64,000 nt of DNA, from contig BAFH01000003.1 in NCBI GenBank assembly GCA_000296795.1, positions 930,401 through 994,400 on the forward strand, given 5' to 3'. The position numbers and the translations under genes were made by a program. Below the pieces are notes generated by a model, which worked only from the letters and a program-made list of their open reading frames with translations, was not told the origin of the DNA and made no database searches. The stretch is from Candidatus Jettenia caeni (GTDB lineage: Bacteria; Planctomycetota; Brocadiia; Brocadiales; Brocadiaceae). Positions within the stretch are counted from its first letter, which is position 1. The number at the start of each line of letters is the position of its first letter. Of the stretch, positions 8,388-17,257 are shown in pieces.

Positions 8388-8560
8388 TATGTAACGGATA
8401 TATTGTATTTTCTTACAAACTGTTAATGGTTTGGTGCATCCTCATCCAGTGTATTTGGTATAGCCTATTGCAACGTCTATTTTAATTTGCGGAAATTATA
8501 GCTGATGTTATAAAATAGCAAAGATCTGTTAAAAGCTTTATTGAAAAATTATTAGAGGTC

Positions 8561-8637
8561 ATCCCAAAACCTTAATTTAGTATGGAGAATCATGTGAAGA
8601 TAAAGAGAGGTTTCCATACAGAAACAGGTTTTGGGAT
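8561..8637. repeat. Imperfect long inverted repeat
   Basis: ATCCCAAAACCT (8561-8572) pairs with AGGTTTTGGGAT (8626-8637), and an inner TATGGA (8581-8586) pairs with TCCATA (8613-8618). No ORF lies inside. A related fragment, TTATCCCAAACCTGTTTTTG, occurs at 38093-38112 beside the second family-B MITE, suggesting the two elements travel or accumulate together. Confidence 0.6.
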
Positions 8638-8660
8638 AGCTTCTCGTGAGAGGTAACACA

Positions 8661-8706
8661 TCACATTGTGTGACAGCACACTTCTGTGGCAAGATACACT
8701 TTTACC
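8661..8706. promoter_or_regulatory. 46-bp motif shared with 55191-55237, function unknown
   Basis: The stretch reads as two loosely repeated units of the form CAC-TT-TGTG-CA followed by ATACACTTTTACC. A near-identical segment occurs at 55191-55237. This copy ends 42 bp upstream of the lipoprotein gene, as an operator or promoter would, but the other copy is about 400 bp from its nearest gene. It may instead be an insertion-sequence end, since some IS families carry tandem binding repeats at their termini. Confidence 0.4.
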
Positions 8707-8748
8707 ATTTTCATAATTTATTATTTTTTCCTTGAGGAGGAAATATGA

Positions 8749-9423
8749 ATGCCAAAGCTGTTATTGCATATAGTAGCTGGAATACTTAGTATTCTTTTCT
8801 TTGAGGGCTGCATGGGTACTCCCCGCGTTACGGATCCAAAAGAAACGGCAGTAGAACAGTTGCTTTTGAGTACCGCTGCCGACCGGGCTTTGATGGGAAT
8901 AAGTTTAAAAAAACTGGAGGGAAAGAAGGTATTTGTTGAAGAGCGGAGTCTCGAAGGCGCTGACAATGTATACCTAAAATACAAGGAGGTATTTCTTGAA
9001 ACGCAGGATTTTGAACATGCAGAAAAGGCATACGTGATTGGCCTGGTATCGATCTTGTTGGGGAAGCACGGTGCGTTGATTGTTGAAGACAAAAAGGATG
9101 CCGGGGTAATCGCCGCAATCACTACGGGCGCATTGTCTATCGATCGCGCCGACTCCTTTGTGGGTGTGCCGTCATTTACCCTACCAATCCCTCTTGCCGG
9201 AAATCTTGGGACCCCGGAAATAGCCTTCTATAAAGCTGTCAAGCAGTCAGGCATTGCTAAATTTGCCATCAATATCTATGATAAGTTTACCGGTGAGCAA
9301 TTGCTTGCCGTTGGACCTATCAGCGGTTTTGCATACCTTAATTTTCGAAAGGTGCTCTTCTTTTTTTCTTTTCACACGACGGACATCCCGGAAAAGAAAA
9401 AGTGGTGGTATACTCAACCATAG
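8749..9423 (+). CDS. Predicted lipoprotein, DUF6655-like
   Basis: The 224-residue protein has a hydrophobic N-terminus ending FFEGCMG, a plausible lipobox-type cysteine at residue 22. The rest is soluble, with a Gly/Ala-rich central segment (residues 122-150) and a basic, aromatic C-terminus. It is similar to uncharacterised periplasmic lipoproteins of the DUF6655 type, for which no activity is established. The start was chosen for the GAGGAGG ribosome-binding site 9 bp upstream; an ATG four bases earlier opens only a short frame. It stands alone, downstream of a repeat-rich gap. Confidence 0.6.
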   Translation: MPKLLLHIVAGILSILFFEGCMGTPRVTDPKETAVEQLLLSTAADRALMGISLKKLEGKKVFVEERSLEGADNVYLKYKEVFLETQDFEHAEKAYVIGLVSILLGKHGALIVEDKKDAGVIAAITTGALSIDRADSFVGVPSFTLPIPLAGNLGTPEIAFYKAVKQSGIAKFAINIYDKFTGEQLLAVGPISGFAYLNFRKVLFFFSFHTTDIPEKKKWWYTQP

Positions 9424-9529
9424 AATCTGTTGTATGATACGAATTTTTTCTCTTGTATTCTCTGTATTTTTCAGAGCAGCATGTATTTTTCTATTTCTCC
9501 CTTTATGAGTTCGTGGTAGTATTATCCGT

Positions 9530-10336
9530 ATGGAAGATACAATAGGAACAGATTTTATAAAATTTCTTGGCACCGCTGGCGCAAGAATTGTAGTAGCCAA
9601 ACAATTACGCGCTTCGGGCGGGATGTGGTATTCCTTGCTCGGTGTGAATGTTTTGGTTGATCCTGGTCCGGGATGTTTAGTCAGGTGTGTTTCCAGTAAG
9701 CCAAAGATGGACCCTATGAGATTAGACGTTATAATCCTGACGCATAGACACCTCGATCATGCTGCTGATGTAAATGTAATGATTGAGGCAATGACTGAAG
9801 GCGGATTTAAAAAACGTGGTATCCTTTACGCACCGGAAGATGCATTAACAGAGGACCCCGTGGTGTTTCAGTATGTAAGGAGCTATATATCACATATAGA
9901 AATTGTGAAAGAGGGAGGGCGTTACCAATTATCTGATACGGTTTCTTTCGAGACGCCAATAAAACACCATCATCCAAGCGAGACATACGGCATTAATTTT
10001 TCTACTCCAAAGTATACGATCTCACTGATCGTAGATACCTGTTATTTTCCGGAATTATTGAAATATTATAAAGGGGACATCTTGATTGTTAATGTAGTTC
10101 GCTATACGGTAGATAAAGATACGAAGAAATGGCTTTACCATTTGAGCATAAGAGACGTGAAGGAGATAGTAACAGCCCTGAAGCCTAAAGTAACGATATT
10201 AAATCACTTTGGTATGACTATGGTCAAGGCGCAACCCCATATAGTTGCAGAGCAGTTGGCAAAGGAAACAGGGTTAAGAATTATCGCTGCTGGAGATGGA
10301 ATGAGATTTAACTTAGCAGATATTGAAAGCTGGTAG
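9530..10336 (+). CDS. Metallo-beta-lactamase-fold hydrolase
   Basis: This 268-residue MBL-fold protein carries the metal-binding motif THRHLDHA (around residues 71-78; His-x-His-x-Asp-His), a histidine cluster KHHHPSE near residue 146, the Asp of VDTCYF near residue 166 and a terminal HFG (around residue 225). These are the usual ligands for two metals. The order fits ribonuclease Z-like/UlaG-like hydrolases rather than true lactamases. There is no signal peptide, so it acts in the cytoplasm. The substrate cannot be assigned. It converges with tatA, 8 bp away. Confidence 0.75.
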   Translation: MEDTIGTDFIKFLGTAGARIVVAKQLRASGGMWYSLLGVNVLVDPGPGCLVRCVSSKPKMDPMRLDVIILTHRHLDHAADVNVMIEAMTEGGFKKRGILYAPEDALTEDPVVFQYVRSYISHIEIVKEGGRYQLSDTVSFETPIKHHHPSETYGINFSTPKYTISLIVDTCYFPELLKYYKGDILIVNVVRYTVDKDTKKWLYHLSIRDVKEIVTALKPKVTILNHFGMTMVKAQPHIVAEQLAKETGLRIIAAGDGMRFNLADIESW

Positions 10337-10344
10337 GGTACATT

Positions 10345-10554
10345 TTAACTTATCTTAAGTTTTGTAATAGTGTCAATATCGTCTTTTATTTCTTTAACTT
10401 CTTTGATTTCCTCTTCGACGCCTTTAAAACCCTGTTTGAGATTAGCAAAACTTTTCCCCAGTGATCTCATCGTACCGGGTAGTCTTTTGCCAAATATAAT
10501 AAAAGTAATGACGCCAATCACGATCCATTCCCAACCACCGGGCATAGAAATCAT
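10345..10554 (-). CDS. tatA: Sec-independent (twin-arginine) translocase component TatA/E
   Basis: The 69-residue protein has an N-terminal hydrophobic helix (WEWIVIGVITFIIFGK), the conserved FGxxxLP hinge seen here as FGKRLPG, an amphipathic helix (LGKSFANLKQGFKG) and an acidic/basic coiled tail. This is the full TatA layout. It would form the pore of the Tat system that exports folded cofactor-loaded proteins. The nearby tatC is not in the window. The start at 10554 is preceded by AGGAGG (plus-strand CCTCCT, 10561-10566), the strongest site on this strand nearby. It lies 17 bp after the prenyl synthase gene and may share its promoter. Confidence 0.9.
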   Translation of the reverse strand: MISMPGGWEWIVIGVITFIIFGKRLPGTMRSLGKSFANLKQGFKGVEEEIKEVKEIKDDIDTITKLKIS

Positions 10555-10571
10555 TATAATCCTCCTGTCTT

Positions 10572-11543
10572 TTATTTCCTTCGGGTAACGATATAATCTG
10601 CCAATTCTAAGAGAGCGGTTTTATATTTTGAATCCGGAAGCGGAGCAATTTCTTCCTGTGCCTGCTTTACGATATTTTTTGCAGTGCTGAAGGCATATTC
10701 AACGGCATCATGTTCTGTTAACAATTCAAGAATAGCAGCCTTTGTCTCTTTCACATCGTTTTGGAATATCAGTTCTCGCGTTGTCTTGAGCTTGTTTTTT
10801 GGTAGCTGATTCACGAGATGTATGAGAGGTAACGTAAGTTTACCCTTCTGTATATCCGTGTTTAACGATTTACCAACTTCGTCCTCAGTGCCCATCATAT
10901 CAAGGCAGTCATCAACAATCTGAAAAGCAATACCGATCTTTAAACCATAATTGGATAACATATCTAATACCTTGCGGTTAGCTCCGGCAAATGCAGCTCC
11001 CAGGCGGCAACTTGCAGCACAAAGGGAGGCTGTTTTTCTCTCGATAATATCGAAATAATCATTTTCACTCAGTTCAATATCATAACGCCTTTGAAGTTGA
11101 ATTATTTCTCCTTCACTCATGATATTAACGGTTTGAGAAAGCAGAAGGGTCGCAATTTGAGAATCAAGGGCAGAAAGTATAGTAAAGCCTCTGGAAAACA
11201 GATAATCCCCAAACAAGATAGATATCTCTCTTCCCCATTTCGAGTTTACACTTTCAACATGTCTTCTCATAGATGCTTCATCAATAATATCATCATGAAC
11301 AAGGGTTGCAGTATGAACCATTTCTACTACGACTGCAAGGTCAATATGCTGAGGCAATATATCACCGGCGCATTTCCCCGACAATAATACCAAAGCGGGC
11401 CGCAACCTTTTTCCCTTATATTTACTGATATGAGAGATAAGATCAGCTAATGAATTGCTCTCGGGTTTTAATTCTTTATAAAATCGATTTTCAACCTCTT
11501 CCATATCGGCTTTGATTGAGTCGAAGATACCCACTGTTTCCAC
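10572..11543 (-). CDS. ispB: Polyprenyl (trans-isoprenyl) diphosphate synthase
   Basis: A 323-residue all-helical prenyl synthase with both Asp-rich motifs: DDIIDE around residue 80 and DDCLD around residue 212, which bind Mg-diphosphate of the allylic substrate and of IPP. It also has GKRLRP near the N-terminus. Family members elongate FPP/GGPP to long-chain diphosphates for quinone side chains; menaquinone is expected in anammox bacteria, so a HepT/IspB role is likely, though chain length is not readable here. A clear sigma70-type promoter lies about 50 bp upstream. tatA follows directly. Confidence 0.87.
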   Translation of the reverse strand: METVGIFDSIKADMEEVENRFYKELKPESNSLADLISHISKYKGKRLRPALVLLSGKCAGDILPQHIDLAVVVEMVHTATLVHDDIIDEASMRRHVESVNSKWGREISILFGDYLFSRGFTILSALDSQIATLLLSQTVNIMSEGEIIQLQRRYDIELSENDYFDIIERKTASLCAASCRLGAAFAGANRKVLDMLSNYGLKIGIAFQIVDDCLDMMGTEDEVGKSLNTDIQKGKLTLPLIHLVNQLPKNKLKTTRELIFQNDVKETKAAILELLTEHDAVEYAFSTAKNIVKQAQEEIAPLPDSKYKTALLELADYIVTRRK

Positions 11544-11591
11544 AATTAACGATCTCCTTCTTTGTAATATTGGTAAAGATAATAAGGGCTT

Positions 11592-11620
11592 ATATTATCA
11601 AGCGATAGAGAAAAAGTCAA
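11592..11620 (-). promoter_or_regulatory. Sigma70-type promoter for the prenyl synthase gene
   Basis: On the minus strand TTGACT (11620-11615) is followed by exactly 17 bp and TAATAT (11597-11592). It lies about 50 bp upstream of the start codon at 11543 and would also drive tatA. Confidence 0.65.
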
Positions 11621-11634
11621 ACTTCTTTTCGATA

Positions 11635-12729
11635 TTAATGTATTTGCGTCTTAAGTAATTTACAAACAGCATCAAAGACATCTTCTGAAGTGATGGAATT
11701 AATACAGGTAATATGATTACACGTCCTTTTTTCACAAGGGCGACAGGGGATGTCTTTCTTTACAATTACAGCGTTTTTGCCATAAGGGGCGTAAATAACG
11801 GGGTCTTTGGGGCCAAAAATCGCAACGGTAGGGATCCCTATGCATGAAGCAATATGGGTGGGACCGGTATCACTGCCGATAAAAAGATTCGCATAGCGGA
11901 GTAATGCAATTAATTGCTTCGCCGATGATGTCTTGCATGCAGCAGTAGCCTTATAATGCATGAGAGAGATAATTTCCTCTACCATTTTGTATTCAAGCGG
12001 GCCCCAGGTAAAAATGACTGAATAATTAAGTTCCTGTATTAGCCGGTCTGCAAGAAGGGCATAATTTTTAGGTTGCCATCGTTTATATTCACCAAATATG
12101 CTTGTTCCCGGGTGAATTATTGTAACAGATTTTTGATTATGATAATTGTGGTGAATAAAATCCTGAATATAGAGGCGGTCAGTATCCGGAATTGAGAATA
12201 CAGGCCTTTGATAACTCGCCTTTATACGTAAGCCCTGTAAAAGGTTGAGATATTTATCAATCCTGTGCATCTGTTTCTGTTGCGGTGTAATCCGTAAATT
12301 CGTGAAAATAAAGTTAAATTCTTTGCAATATCCTTGAGAAAAACCAATTCTTGTTCTTGCGCTGCTCAGATAGGTTAATAATCCACTTTTAAAATTGCCA
12401 TGAAAATCCAATGCGATATCATAGTTCTTTTTTCTTAATTTTTTAAAAAACATCCGCATTTCTGAGATGGTTTTAACATATTTCTGAGGGTGTTTAAGAG
12501 CGGTTTGCCATTGTTTCCTGGGGAAGACAATAACTTCATCTACCTCCGGGATACATTCAATGAGGTCTTTTAGTTTATCCTCTACCAGCCATGCAATATG
12601 GGCGGAAGGGAACGTTATTCTCAGGTTCTTTACTGCAGGTATAACGTGGATAATATCGCCCATTGCTCCCAGGCGAACAACCAGGATATTTTCTGGATTG
12701 TTGAGTTGTTTTTCCATTGATGTGTACAT
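11635..12729 (-). CDS. Lipopolysaccharide heptosyltransferase (glycosyltransferase family 9)
   Basis: This 364-residue GT9 enzyme has a GT-B fold. The N-terminal half begins with NILVVRLGAMGDIIHVIPA, the acceptor-side motif of WaaC/WaaF. The C-terminal half has the nucleotide-sugar site, with FIGSDTGPTHIA (around residue 278) and a GPKDP loop. It adds heptose to the inner core of LPS at the cytoplasmic side of the inner membrane. A second in-frame ATG lies four codons in. The gene is divergent from a Kdo-kinase-like gene, a sensible partner in core oligosaccharide assembly. Confidence 0.82.
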   Translation of the reverse strand: MYTSMEKQLNNPENILVVRLGAMGDIIHVIPAVKNLRITFPSAHIAWLVEDKLKDLIECIPEVDEVIVFPRKQWQTALKHPQKYVKTISEMRMFFKKLRKKNYDIALDFHGNFKSGLLTYLSSARTRIGFSQGYCKEFNFIFTNLRITPQQKQMHRIDKYLNLLQGLRIKASYQRPVFSIPDTDRLYIQDFIHHNYHNQKSVTIIHPGTSIFGEYKRWQPKNYALLADRLIQELNYSVIFTWGPLEYKMVEEIISLMHYKATAACKTSSAKQLIALLRYANLFIGSDTGPTHIASCIGIPTVAIFGPKDPVIYAPYGKNAVIVKKDIPCRPCEKRTCNHITCINSITSEDVFDAVCKLLKTQIH

Positions 12730-12898
12730 GAAAAGATTTTCTGCGAAAGATTTAGGTTAATGCTATAATAATCCTTATAAAAAATCTTTTCAATAGCAAT
12801 CCAGTTCCAATTAAGTTTGTATTCATTTATATCCTTGTATATAATATCCGCAATAAAAAGCAAGGGTTGCAAAGAAAGGTACATAACAGATTATCATT

Positions 12899-13942
12899 AT
12901 GCTACAGAAGCAAAAGATACCGGCATCTTTTTCAATAATCAGGAGGGGCGGTACAACCATATTGGTAAAAGCGGGGTACAAAGAGACCATACTGAACATG
13001 ATCTTCGATACAAAACCTGTGCATGAGAGATATGCAGGTACACCGAACATAAAATCCGGAAGGGGAAGTTATGTATCAGTCCCTGTTACGGGAAATAGTG
13101 GAGAAAGACTTATTATCAGGGATTATCGGCACGGTGGTTTATTTGGCAAACTTCTTGGGGGTATTTTTTGCAATAAATCCAGACCTTTCAACGAATTCTC
13201 TCTGCATGAATACGCTTCTCAAAAGGGTGTACTATCTGCTGAAGTGATTGCTGTAACCAAGAGAAGAGTATGGGGTTTATTTTATAAGGCAAATTTTATA
13301 ACGAAGGAAATATCCGGCGCAGTCGATATTGCTCAATTTCTTAAAGAATCCTCCTTGTTATATATCCGGAAGTCCAAAAAATCCATAATTTCTGCCCTTG
13401 CGAGATCAATACGGAATATGCATGATGCAGGTATATATCACGCAGATTTGCATATAAAAAACATACTTTTGAAAAATGATTCTCATGATGAGTTTACTGT
13501 GTATATCATAGATTTAGATAAATCGGTTATTTTCCCCACATTCCCTATCAATGAAAGAATTAAAAATTTATTACGTCTCGATCGCTCTCTGGAGAAAATA
13601 CGTTGGATTACTGATAAAGATGCGGAGAAAAACAGGAATAATTCTTTTTCTAAGCCTCATTCGGCAGGGGGAATAGATAACATGAAACAGGGATTTTCAG
13701 ACAAAAGGTATCCATGCAATGCATTGATATCCCAGGATGTAGCAGGCGAGGAAATAAAAGCGGTATCGTTAGGCCAAAAAATAAAATTAATTTCTAAAAC
13801 AGATAGAGTTCGGTTTTTAAAAATGTATCTGCGGTATAGTAATACCCCTGATAGAGATTGGAAAGCATATATTCGTCAATATCAGTCTCATCATTCTCTC
13901 CATAAATTATGGTGGCAGATTTTGGGTCTTTCAGGAAAGTAA
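12899..13942 (+). CDS. Lipopolysaccharide core kinase (Kdo/WaaP family)
   Basis: The 347-residue protein has a protein-kinase-like fold. The catalytic loop is HADLHIKNILL near residue 181 (His-x-Asp-Leu-x4-Asn) and the metal-binding IDLDK replaces the usual DFD/DFG (around residue 204). An N-terminal lobe with a glycine-containing strand precedes it. The KdkA/WaaP/InaA group phosphorylates Kdo or heptose of LPS. Residues 225-290 form a basic low-complexity insert. It lies back to back with a heptosyltransferase gene, which supports an LPS-core role. The start has no strong ribosome-binding site, so a different start is possible. Its 3' end precedes plsY by 11 bp. Confidence 0.68.
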   Translation: MLQKQKIPASFSIIRRGGTTILVKAGYKETILNMIFDTKPVHERYAGTPNIKSGRGSYVSVPVTGNSGERLIIRDYRHGGLFGKLLGGIFCNKSRPFNEFSLHEYASQKGVLSAEVIAVTKRRVWGLFYKANFITKEISGAVDIAQFLKESSLLYIRKSKKSIISALARSIRNMHDAGIYHADLHIKNILLKNDSHDEFTVYIIDLDKSVIFPTFPINERIKNLLRLDRSLEKIRWITDKDAEKNRNNSFSKPHSAGGIDNMKQGFSDKRYPCNALISQDVAGEEIKAVSLGQKIKLISKTDRVRFLKMYLRYSNTPDRDWKAYIRQYQSHHSLHKLWWQILGLSGK

Positions 13943-13953
13943 AGGTCATCGTG

Positions 13954-14589
13954 ATGATACAAAATATTCTTAGTCCAATTATTTCATATCTTATTGGTAG
14001 TATTCCCTTCGGATTTTTAATCACAAAGATGGTAAAAGGTGTTGATATCCGGCAATTCGGTAGCGGAAATCCGGGAGCAACGAATGTTGGAAGGGTATTA
14101 GGTAAGCCTTATGGTATATTAGTGTTTATCCTGGATATGTTAAAGGGTTTCCTGCCTGTTTTTCTTTTTGACCGATTATTTTCCGGATATGGACACAATC
14201 TGACGTTAATATTGTGTGGTATGGGTGTAATCTGTGGTCATACGTTTCCTGTCTTCCTTAATTTTAAGGGGGGAAAGGCTGCTGCAACCAGTTGCGGGGT
14301 ATTTTTGTGGTTGGCGCCTTTACCACTTATTATTTCGGCTGCGGCATGGTTATTGATAATCACCATTTCCCGTTACATATCTCTGGGATCTATGCTTAGC
14401 TCAATAGTATTAGTTGTATGTATAATACTGTTTGGTAAAGATCCCTTTGGTCAGGGGCTTTATCTGACGTTATTCTCAATATTCATTTCCATACTTCTTA
14501 TTGTAAGGCATAAGTCAAATATTGAAAGATTATTGCGTGGTACCGAGAGTAAAATTGGCGGGAAAATTAAATCTCATGATTTAGGTTGA
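13954..14589 (+). CDS. plsY: Glycerol-3-phosphate acyltransferase (acyl-phosphate dependent)
   Basis: This 211-residue membrane protein has the three PlsY motifs: SIPFGFL with GSGNPGATN (residues 14-50), HTFPVFLNFKGGKAAAT (around residue 108), and a C-terminal motif before LLRGTE. It makes lysophosphatidic acid from acyl-phosphate and glycerol-3-phosphate at the inner membrane. I place the start at 13954; the frame extends back to 13909 but would overlap the kinase gene, and the family length fits 211 residues. In anammox cells this would feed glycerolipid synthesis. Confidence 0.9.
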   Translation: MIQNILSPIISYLIGSIPFGFLITKMVKGVDIRQFGSGNPGATNVGRVLGKPYGILVFILDMLKGFLPVFLFDRLFSGYGHNLTLILCGMGVICGHTFPVFLNFKGGKAAATSCGVFLWLAPLPLIISAAAWLLIITISRYISLGSMLSSIVLVVCIILFGKDPFGQGLYLTLFSIFISILLIVRHKSNIERLLRGTESKIGGKIKSHDLG

Positions 14590-14641
14590 AGGGTAATCAT
14601 ATTTTTCCCTTAATGGCTCATTATGAAATATCCAAAGGAAT

Positions 14642-14670
14642 TTGACACCTGTCATGCATTATGATATTAT
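14642..14670 (+). promoter_or_regulatory. Sigma70-type promoter for hemC
   Basis: TTGACA (14642-14647), 17 bp, TATTAT (14665-14670). It lies about 65 bp before the hemC start, giving a short leader. Confidence 0.75.
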
Positions 14671-14735
14671 AAGCACTTTATTTAAATAAATTTACAATCA
14701 TTACTATATTTCATGAAAGATGGAGAGAACTAGCA

Positions 14736-15689
14736 TTGGCAAAGGAAAAACAAATTGTCGTTGGTTCCAGAGGTAGTAAACTCGCTCTAATCCAGACAAA
14801 TTGGGTTATATCTGAACTAAAACGATTGAATCCTGAATTTGAGTTTCAAATTGAGAAGATAACTACAAAGGGCGACAAGATTACAGATGCTCCCTTATCG
14901 CGTTTAGGTGGAGTTGGTTTATTTACGAAGGAATTGGAAGTAGCCCTCATTGAAAAAAAAATCGATATCGCCGTTCATAGCGCCAAAGATGTACCGACAG
15001 AGATCCACGGGGAATTAACTGTGGGTGCAACACCCAAGCGTAAGGATCCTCATGATGTCCTTATCAGTAATAATAATGCTACCCTGAAAGAATTGCCTAA
15101 AAATGCACGTATTGGTACCAGCAGTCTCCGCAGAAGGGCGCAGTTGCTTGCTTTTAGACCAGATCTCAGGGTACTGGACCTGCGCGGTAATCTGGATACC
15201 CGGCTTAAAAAACTCGAAACAGATACTATGGAAGCCATTATTTTAGCCCATGCAGGATTGATCAGGATGGGTTATTCGGGTCAAATCAGCCAAATACCTT
15301 TCGATATCATGTTGCCGGCCGTGGGTCAGGGCTCACTTTATATAGAAATCCGTAAACACGATAATCGTATTGAGAAAGTTGTTTCTGGCATCAATGATCC
15401 TGAGACAAGAATTGCCGTAGAAGCAGAGCGGGCATTGATGGCAAGGCTTGAAGGTGGATGCCAGGTTCCTATCGGGGCACATGCACAGGTGCAGGGGAAT
15501 GAGGTATATCTTGAAGCGATTATTTGCTCGGTGGATGGTATAACTGCCGTAAGAGATAATCACCGTGGTCCTGCGAATCAGGCAGTAAAGATAGGGAATG
15601 AACTTGCTCAAAGGATGTTAGAAAATGGTGGGATGAAGATTTTGAATGAGATTCGGCAGGAATTTCAGAAAAATATAAACCATATATAA
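14736..15689 (+). CDS. hemC: Porphobilinogen deaminase (hydroxymethylbilane synthase)
   Basis: This 317-residue HemC begins with VVGSRGSKLALIQTN and has the conserved substrate-binding arginines in GTSSLRRRAQ and LRGNLDTRL. The cofactor-anchoring cysteine is in GGCQVPIGAHA (around residue 246). It polymerises four porphobilinogens to hydroxymethylbilane, the precursor of uroporphyrinogen III, siroheme and all hemes. Translation starts at a TTG (14736) with GGAGAG upstream. It is monocistronic, with its own promoter and a hairpin terminator. Its product feeds the siroheme-dependent heme route suggested by the genes at 40.9-42.8 kb. Confidence 0.95.
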   Translation: MAKEKQIVVGSRGSKLALIQTNWVISELKRLNPEFEFQIEKITTKGDKITDAPLSRLGGVGLFTKELEVALIEKKIDIAVHSAKDVPTEIHGELTVGATPKRKDPHDVLISNNNATLKELPKNARIGTSSLRRRAQLLAFRPDLRVLDLRGNLDTRLKKLETDTMEAIILAHAGLIRMGYSGQISQIPFDIMLPAVGQGSLYIEIRKHDNRIEKVVSGINDPETRIAVEAERALMARLEGGCQVPIGAHAQVQGNEVYLEAIICSVDGITAVRDNHRGPANQAVKIGNELAQRMLENGGMKILNEIRQEFQKNINHI

Positions 15690-15735
15690 AAGAGTATCGA
15701 TTTTACATTTTTCTTTCTGTGAGAAAGAAGAAGAG

Positions 15736-15770
15736 AGCCTATGATGACACTACTATCATAGGCTTTTTTT
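15736..15770 (+). terminator. Rho-independent terminator after hemC
   Basis: AGCCTATGAT pairs perfectly with ATCATAGGCT around a 9-base loop, followed by a run of T (from the last stem base, 15764-15770). It lies 47 bp after the hemC stop. Confidence 0.92.
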
Positions 15771-15871
15771 GTTTATAAATGTACTGTAAACCTTTGGAAG
15801 AAGCACGGTTTCTAAAGATTATTTCCTGAATCTACACCTGAGAAGTATTCTAAAATTATAGGAGAAAAAAT

Positions 15872-16912
15872 TTGATTCACTTCATTTCGGAACAAAAATA
15901 TTTTGGTAATACCCTCTTAGATTACCTCATAAGCATAGGTATTATTATCGTATTAGTGCTTACTATCAGGGTTCTAAAAGGTATTATTCAGAAGCGATTA
16001 AAGGCATGGATTGAAAACACAAAAATCATCATTGATGATGTTATTATCTCAGGGATTGAAAAATTCATTATTCCCTTACTTTATTTTTGTGCTTTTTACT
16101 TTGGATTAACCTATTTAGACCTGAGTACATCAGTAGCAAAAATCTTTCATTCTGCTCTTGTTATAATTGTTGCTTTCTTTATCATTCGATTTACTGTTGT
16201 GATTACCCACTATGTCTTTAAATATTATTGGGAGAAGAGGGTTGGCGATAAAGAAAGTATGAGAAACTTGAGGGGGATATCGACTATTGTAACTATTGTA
16301 GTTTGGGGACTCGGCCTTCTTTTCCTTCTCGATAATCTTGATTTCAGGATTTCAGCAATTATAACGGGACTTGGCATTGGTGGTGTTGCTGTAGCTTTTG
16401 CAGCACAAGCGGTATTAAGTGATTTTTTTGGTTACTTTGTGATATTTTTTGACCGTCCTTTCCAGGTTGGTGATTTTATCATTGTTGATGATAAAATGGG
16501 AATTGTTGAAAACATCGGTGTAAAAACAACAAGAATCACAAGCGTAGCTGGTGAGCAAATCGTTTTTCCCAACTCCCGCCTTACAAGTTCCCGTATCCAT
16601 AACTATAAGCAGATGGAAAGGAGGCGGGTCCTTTTTACGATTGGTGTAACATATCAAACACCTCTCCAAAAATTAAAAGAAATGCCCGGTATTATAAAAA
16701 ATATTATTGAGAATATTGACGATGCCGTATTTGGCCGCGCACATTTTCAATCATATGAAAACTCTAGCATGATTTTTGAGATAGTTTATTACATTACTGG
16801 ATCTGACTTTAATAAGTATATGGATATCCAGCAAAGGATTAATTTTCGTATTTATGAGGAGTTCGAGGCCCGGGGAATTGAAAGGCCTACCCTACTTAAA
16901 CTTCATTCCTGA
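15872..16912 (+). CDS. mscS: Small-conductance mechanosensitive channel (MscS family)
   Basis: The 346-residue protein has four or five transmembrane segments in its first 175 residues. The MscS pore helix follows (ITGLGIGGVAVAFAAQAVL, glycine/alanine-packed), then the beta domain (FDRPFQVGDFIIV, VVFPNSRL-like) and the cytoplasmic vestibule domain. It opens under membrane tension to release solutes. The start is TTG at 15872 with AGGAG 8 bp upstream. It is longer than the smallest MscS because of extra N-terminal helices. It is monocistronic and not linked in function to its neighbours. Confidence 0.88.
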   Translation: MIHFISEQKYFGNTLLDYLISIGIIIVLVLTIRVLKGIIQKRLKAWIENTKIIIDDVIISGIEKFIIPLLYFCAFYFGLTYLDLSTSVAKIFHSALVIIVAFFIIRFTVVITHYVFKYYWEKRVGDKESMRNLRGISTIVTIVVWGLGLLFLLDNLDFRISAIITGLGIGGVAVAFAAQAVLSDFFGYFVIFFDRPFQVGDFIIVDDKMGIVENIGVKTTRITSVAGEQIVFPNSRLTSSRIHNYKQMERRRVLFTIGVTYQTPLQKLKEMPGIIKNIIENIDDAVFGRAHFQSYENSSMIFEIVYYITGSDFNKYMDIQQRINFRIYEEFEARGIERPTLLKLHS

Positions 16913-17017
16913 TAAAGAAAGTAAGTAATTGAAAAGGTCGTTTTTGTAACAAAAATAGTTATTTTGGTGAAACTGTTTATGGTAGGATTATCTCATACCA
17001 TAATAGGAGATGTTTAT

Positions 17018-17257
17018 ATGACTACTACAACAGTAAAAAAGACTATTTCTCTTCCGGCAAAACTGGCAAAAGAGGTAGAAATGATAGCTGAAGAGGAAGG
17101 GAAGACATTAAGTGCAGTAATTCAAGATGCTTTGAGGATTACAAGGAAGGAAAGATTAAAAAAGGAATTTTATGAAATTCAGGGCTATTGGAGTCGCAGG
17201 GCAAAAGAAAACGGTATTCTCACCGAGAAAGAACTTGAGAAATATCTTAAAAAGTGA
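17018..17257 (+). CDS. Ribbon-helix-helix antitoxin of a PIN toxin pair
   Basis: This 79-residue protein begins MTTTTVKKTISLPAKLAKEV, a classic ribbon-helix-helix strand and helix, followed by LSAVIQDALRI and a basic/acidic C-terminus expected to wrap the toxin. The start at 17018 was chosen because AGGAG lies 8 bp before it; the frame runs back to 16964 without a better site. The next gene begins with GTG overlapping this stop by 4 bp, the usual toxin-antitoxin coupling. Confidence 0.78.
   Translation: MTTTTVKKTISLPAKLAKEVEMIAEEEGKTLSAVIQDALRITRKERLKKEFYEIQGYWSRRAKENGILTEKELEKYLKK

Larger units (their letters stand above)
8113..8748. other. Gene-free, repeat-rich gap between nikR and a lipoprotein gene
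   Basis: No credible gene was seen in these 636 bases. They hold the candidate NikR operator, a TA-flanked MITE-like element (8248-8387), a long inverted repeat (8561-8637) and a short motif shared with 55191-55237. Confidence 0.7.

Noticed and set aside
9247-9600. Minus-strand frame across the end of the lipoprotein gene
   Set aside because: It overlaps two real genes on the other strand, lacks a ribosome-binding site and has no recognisable domain.
16964-17017. Longer N-terminus for the RHH antitoxin
   Set aside because: The extra 18 residues precede a strong ribosome-binding site (AGGAG) and a canonical RHH start at 17018.
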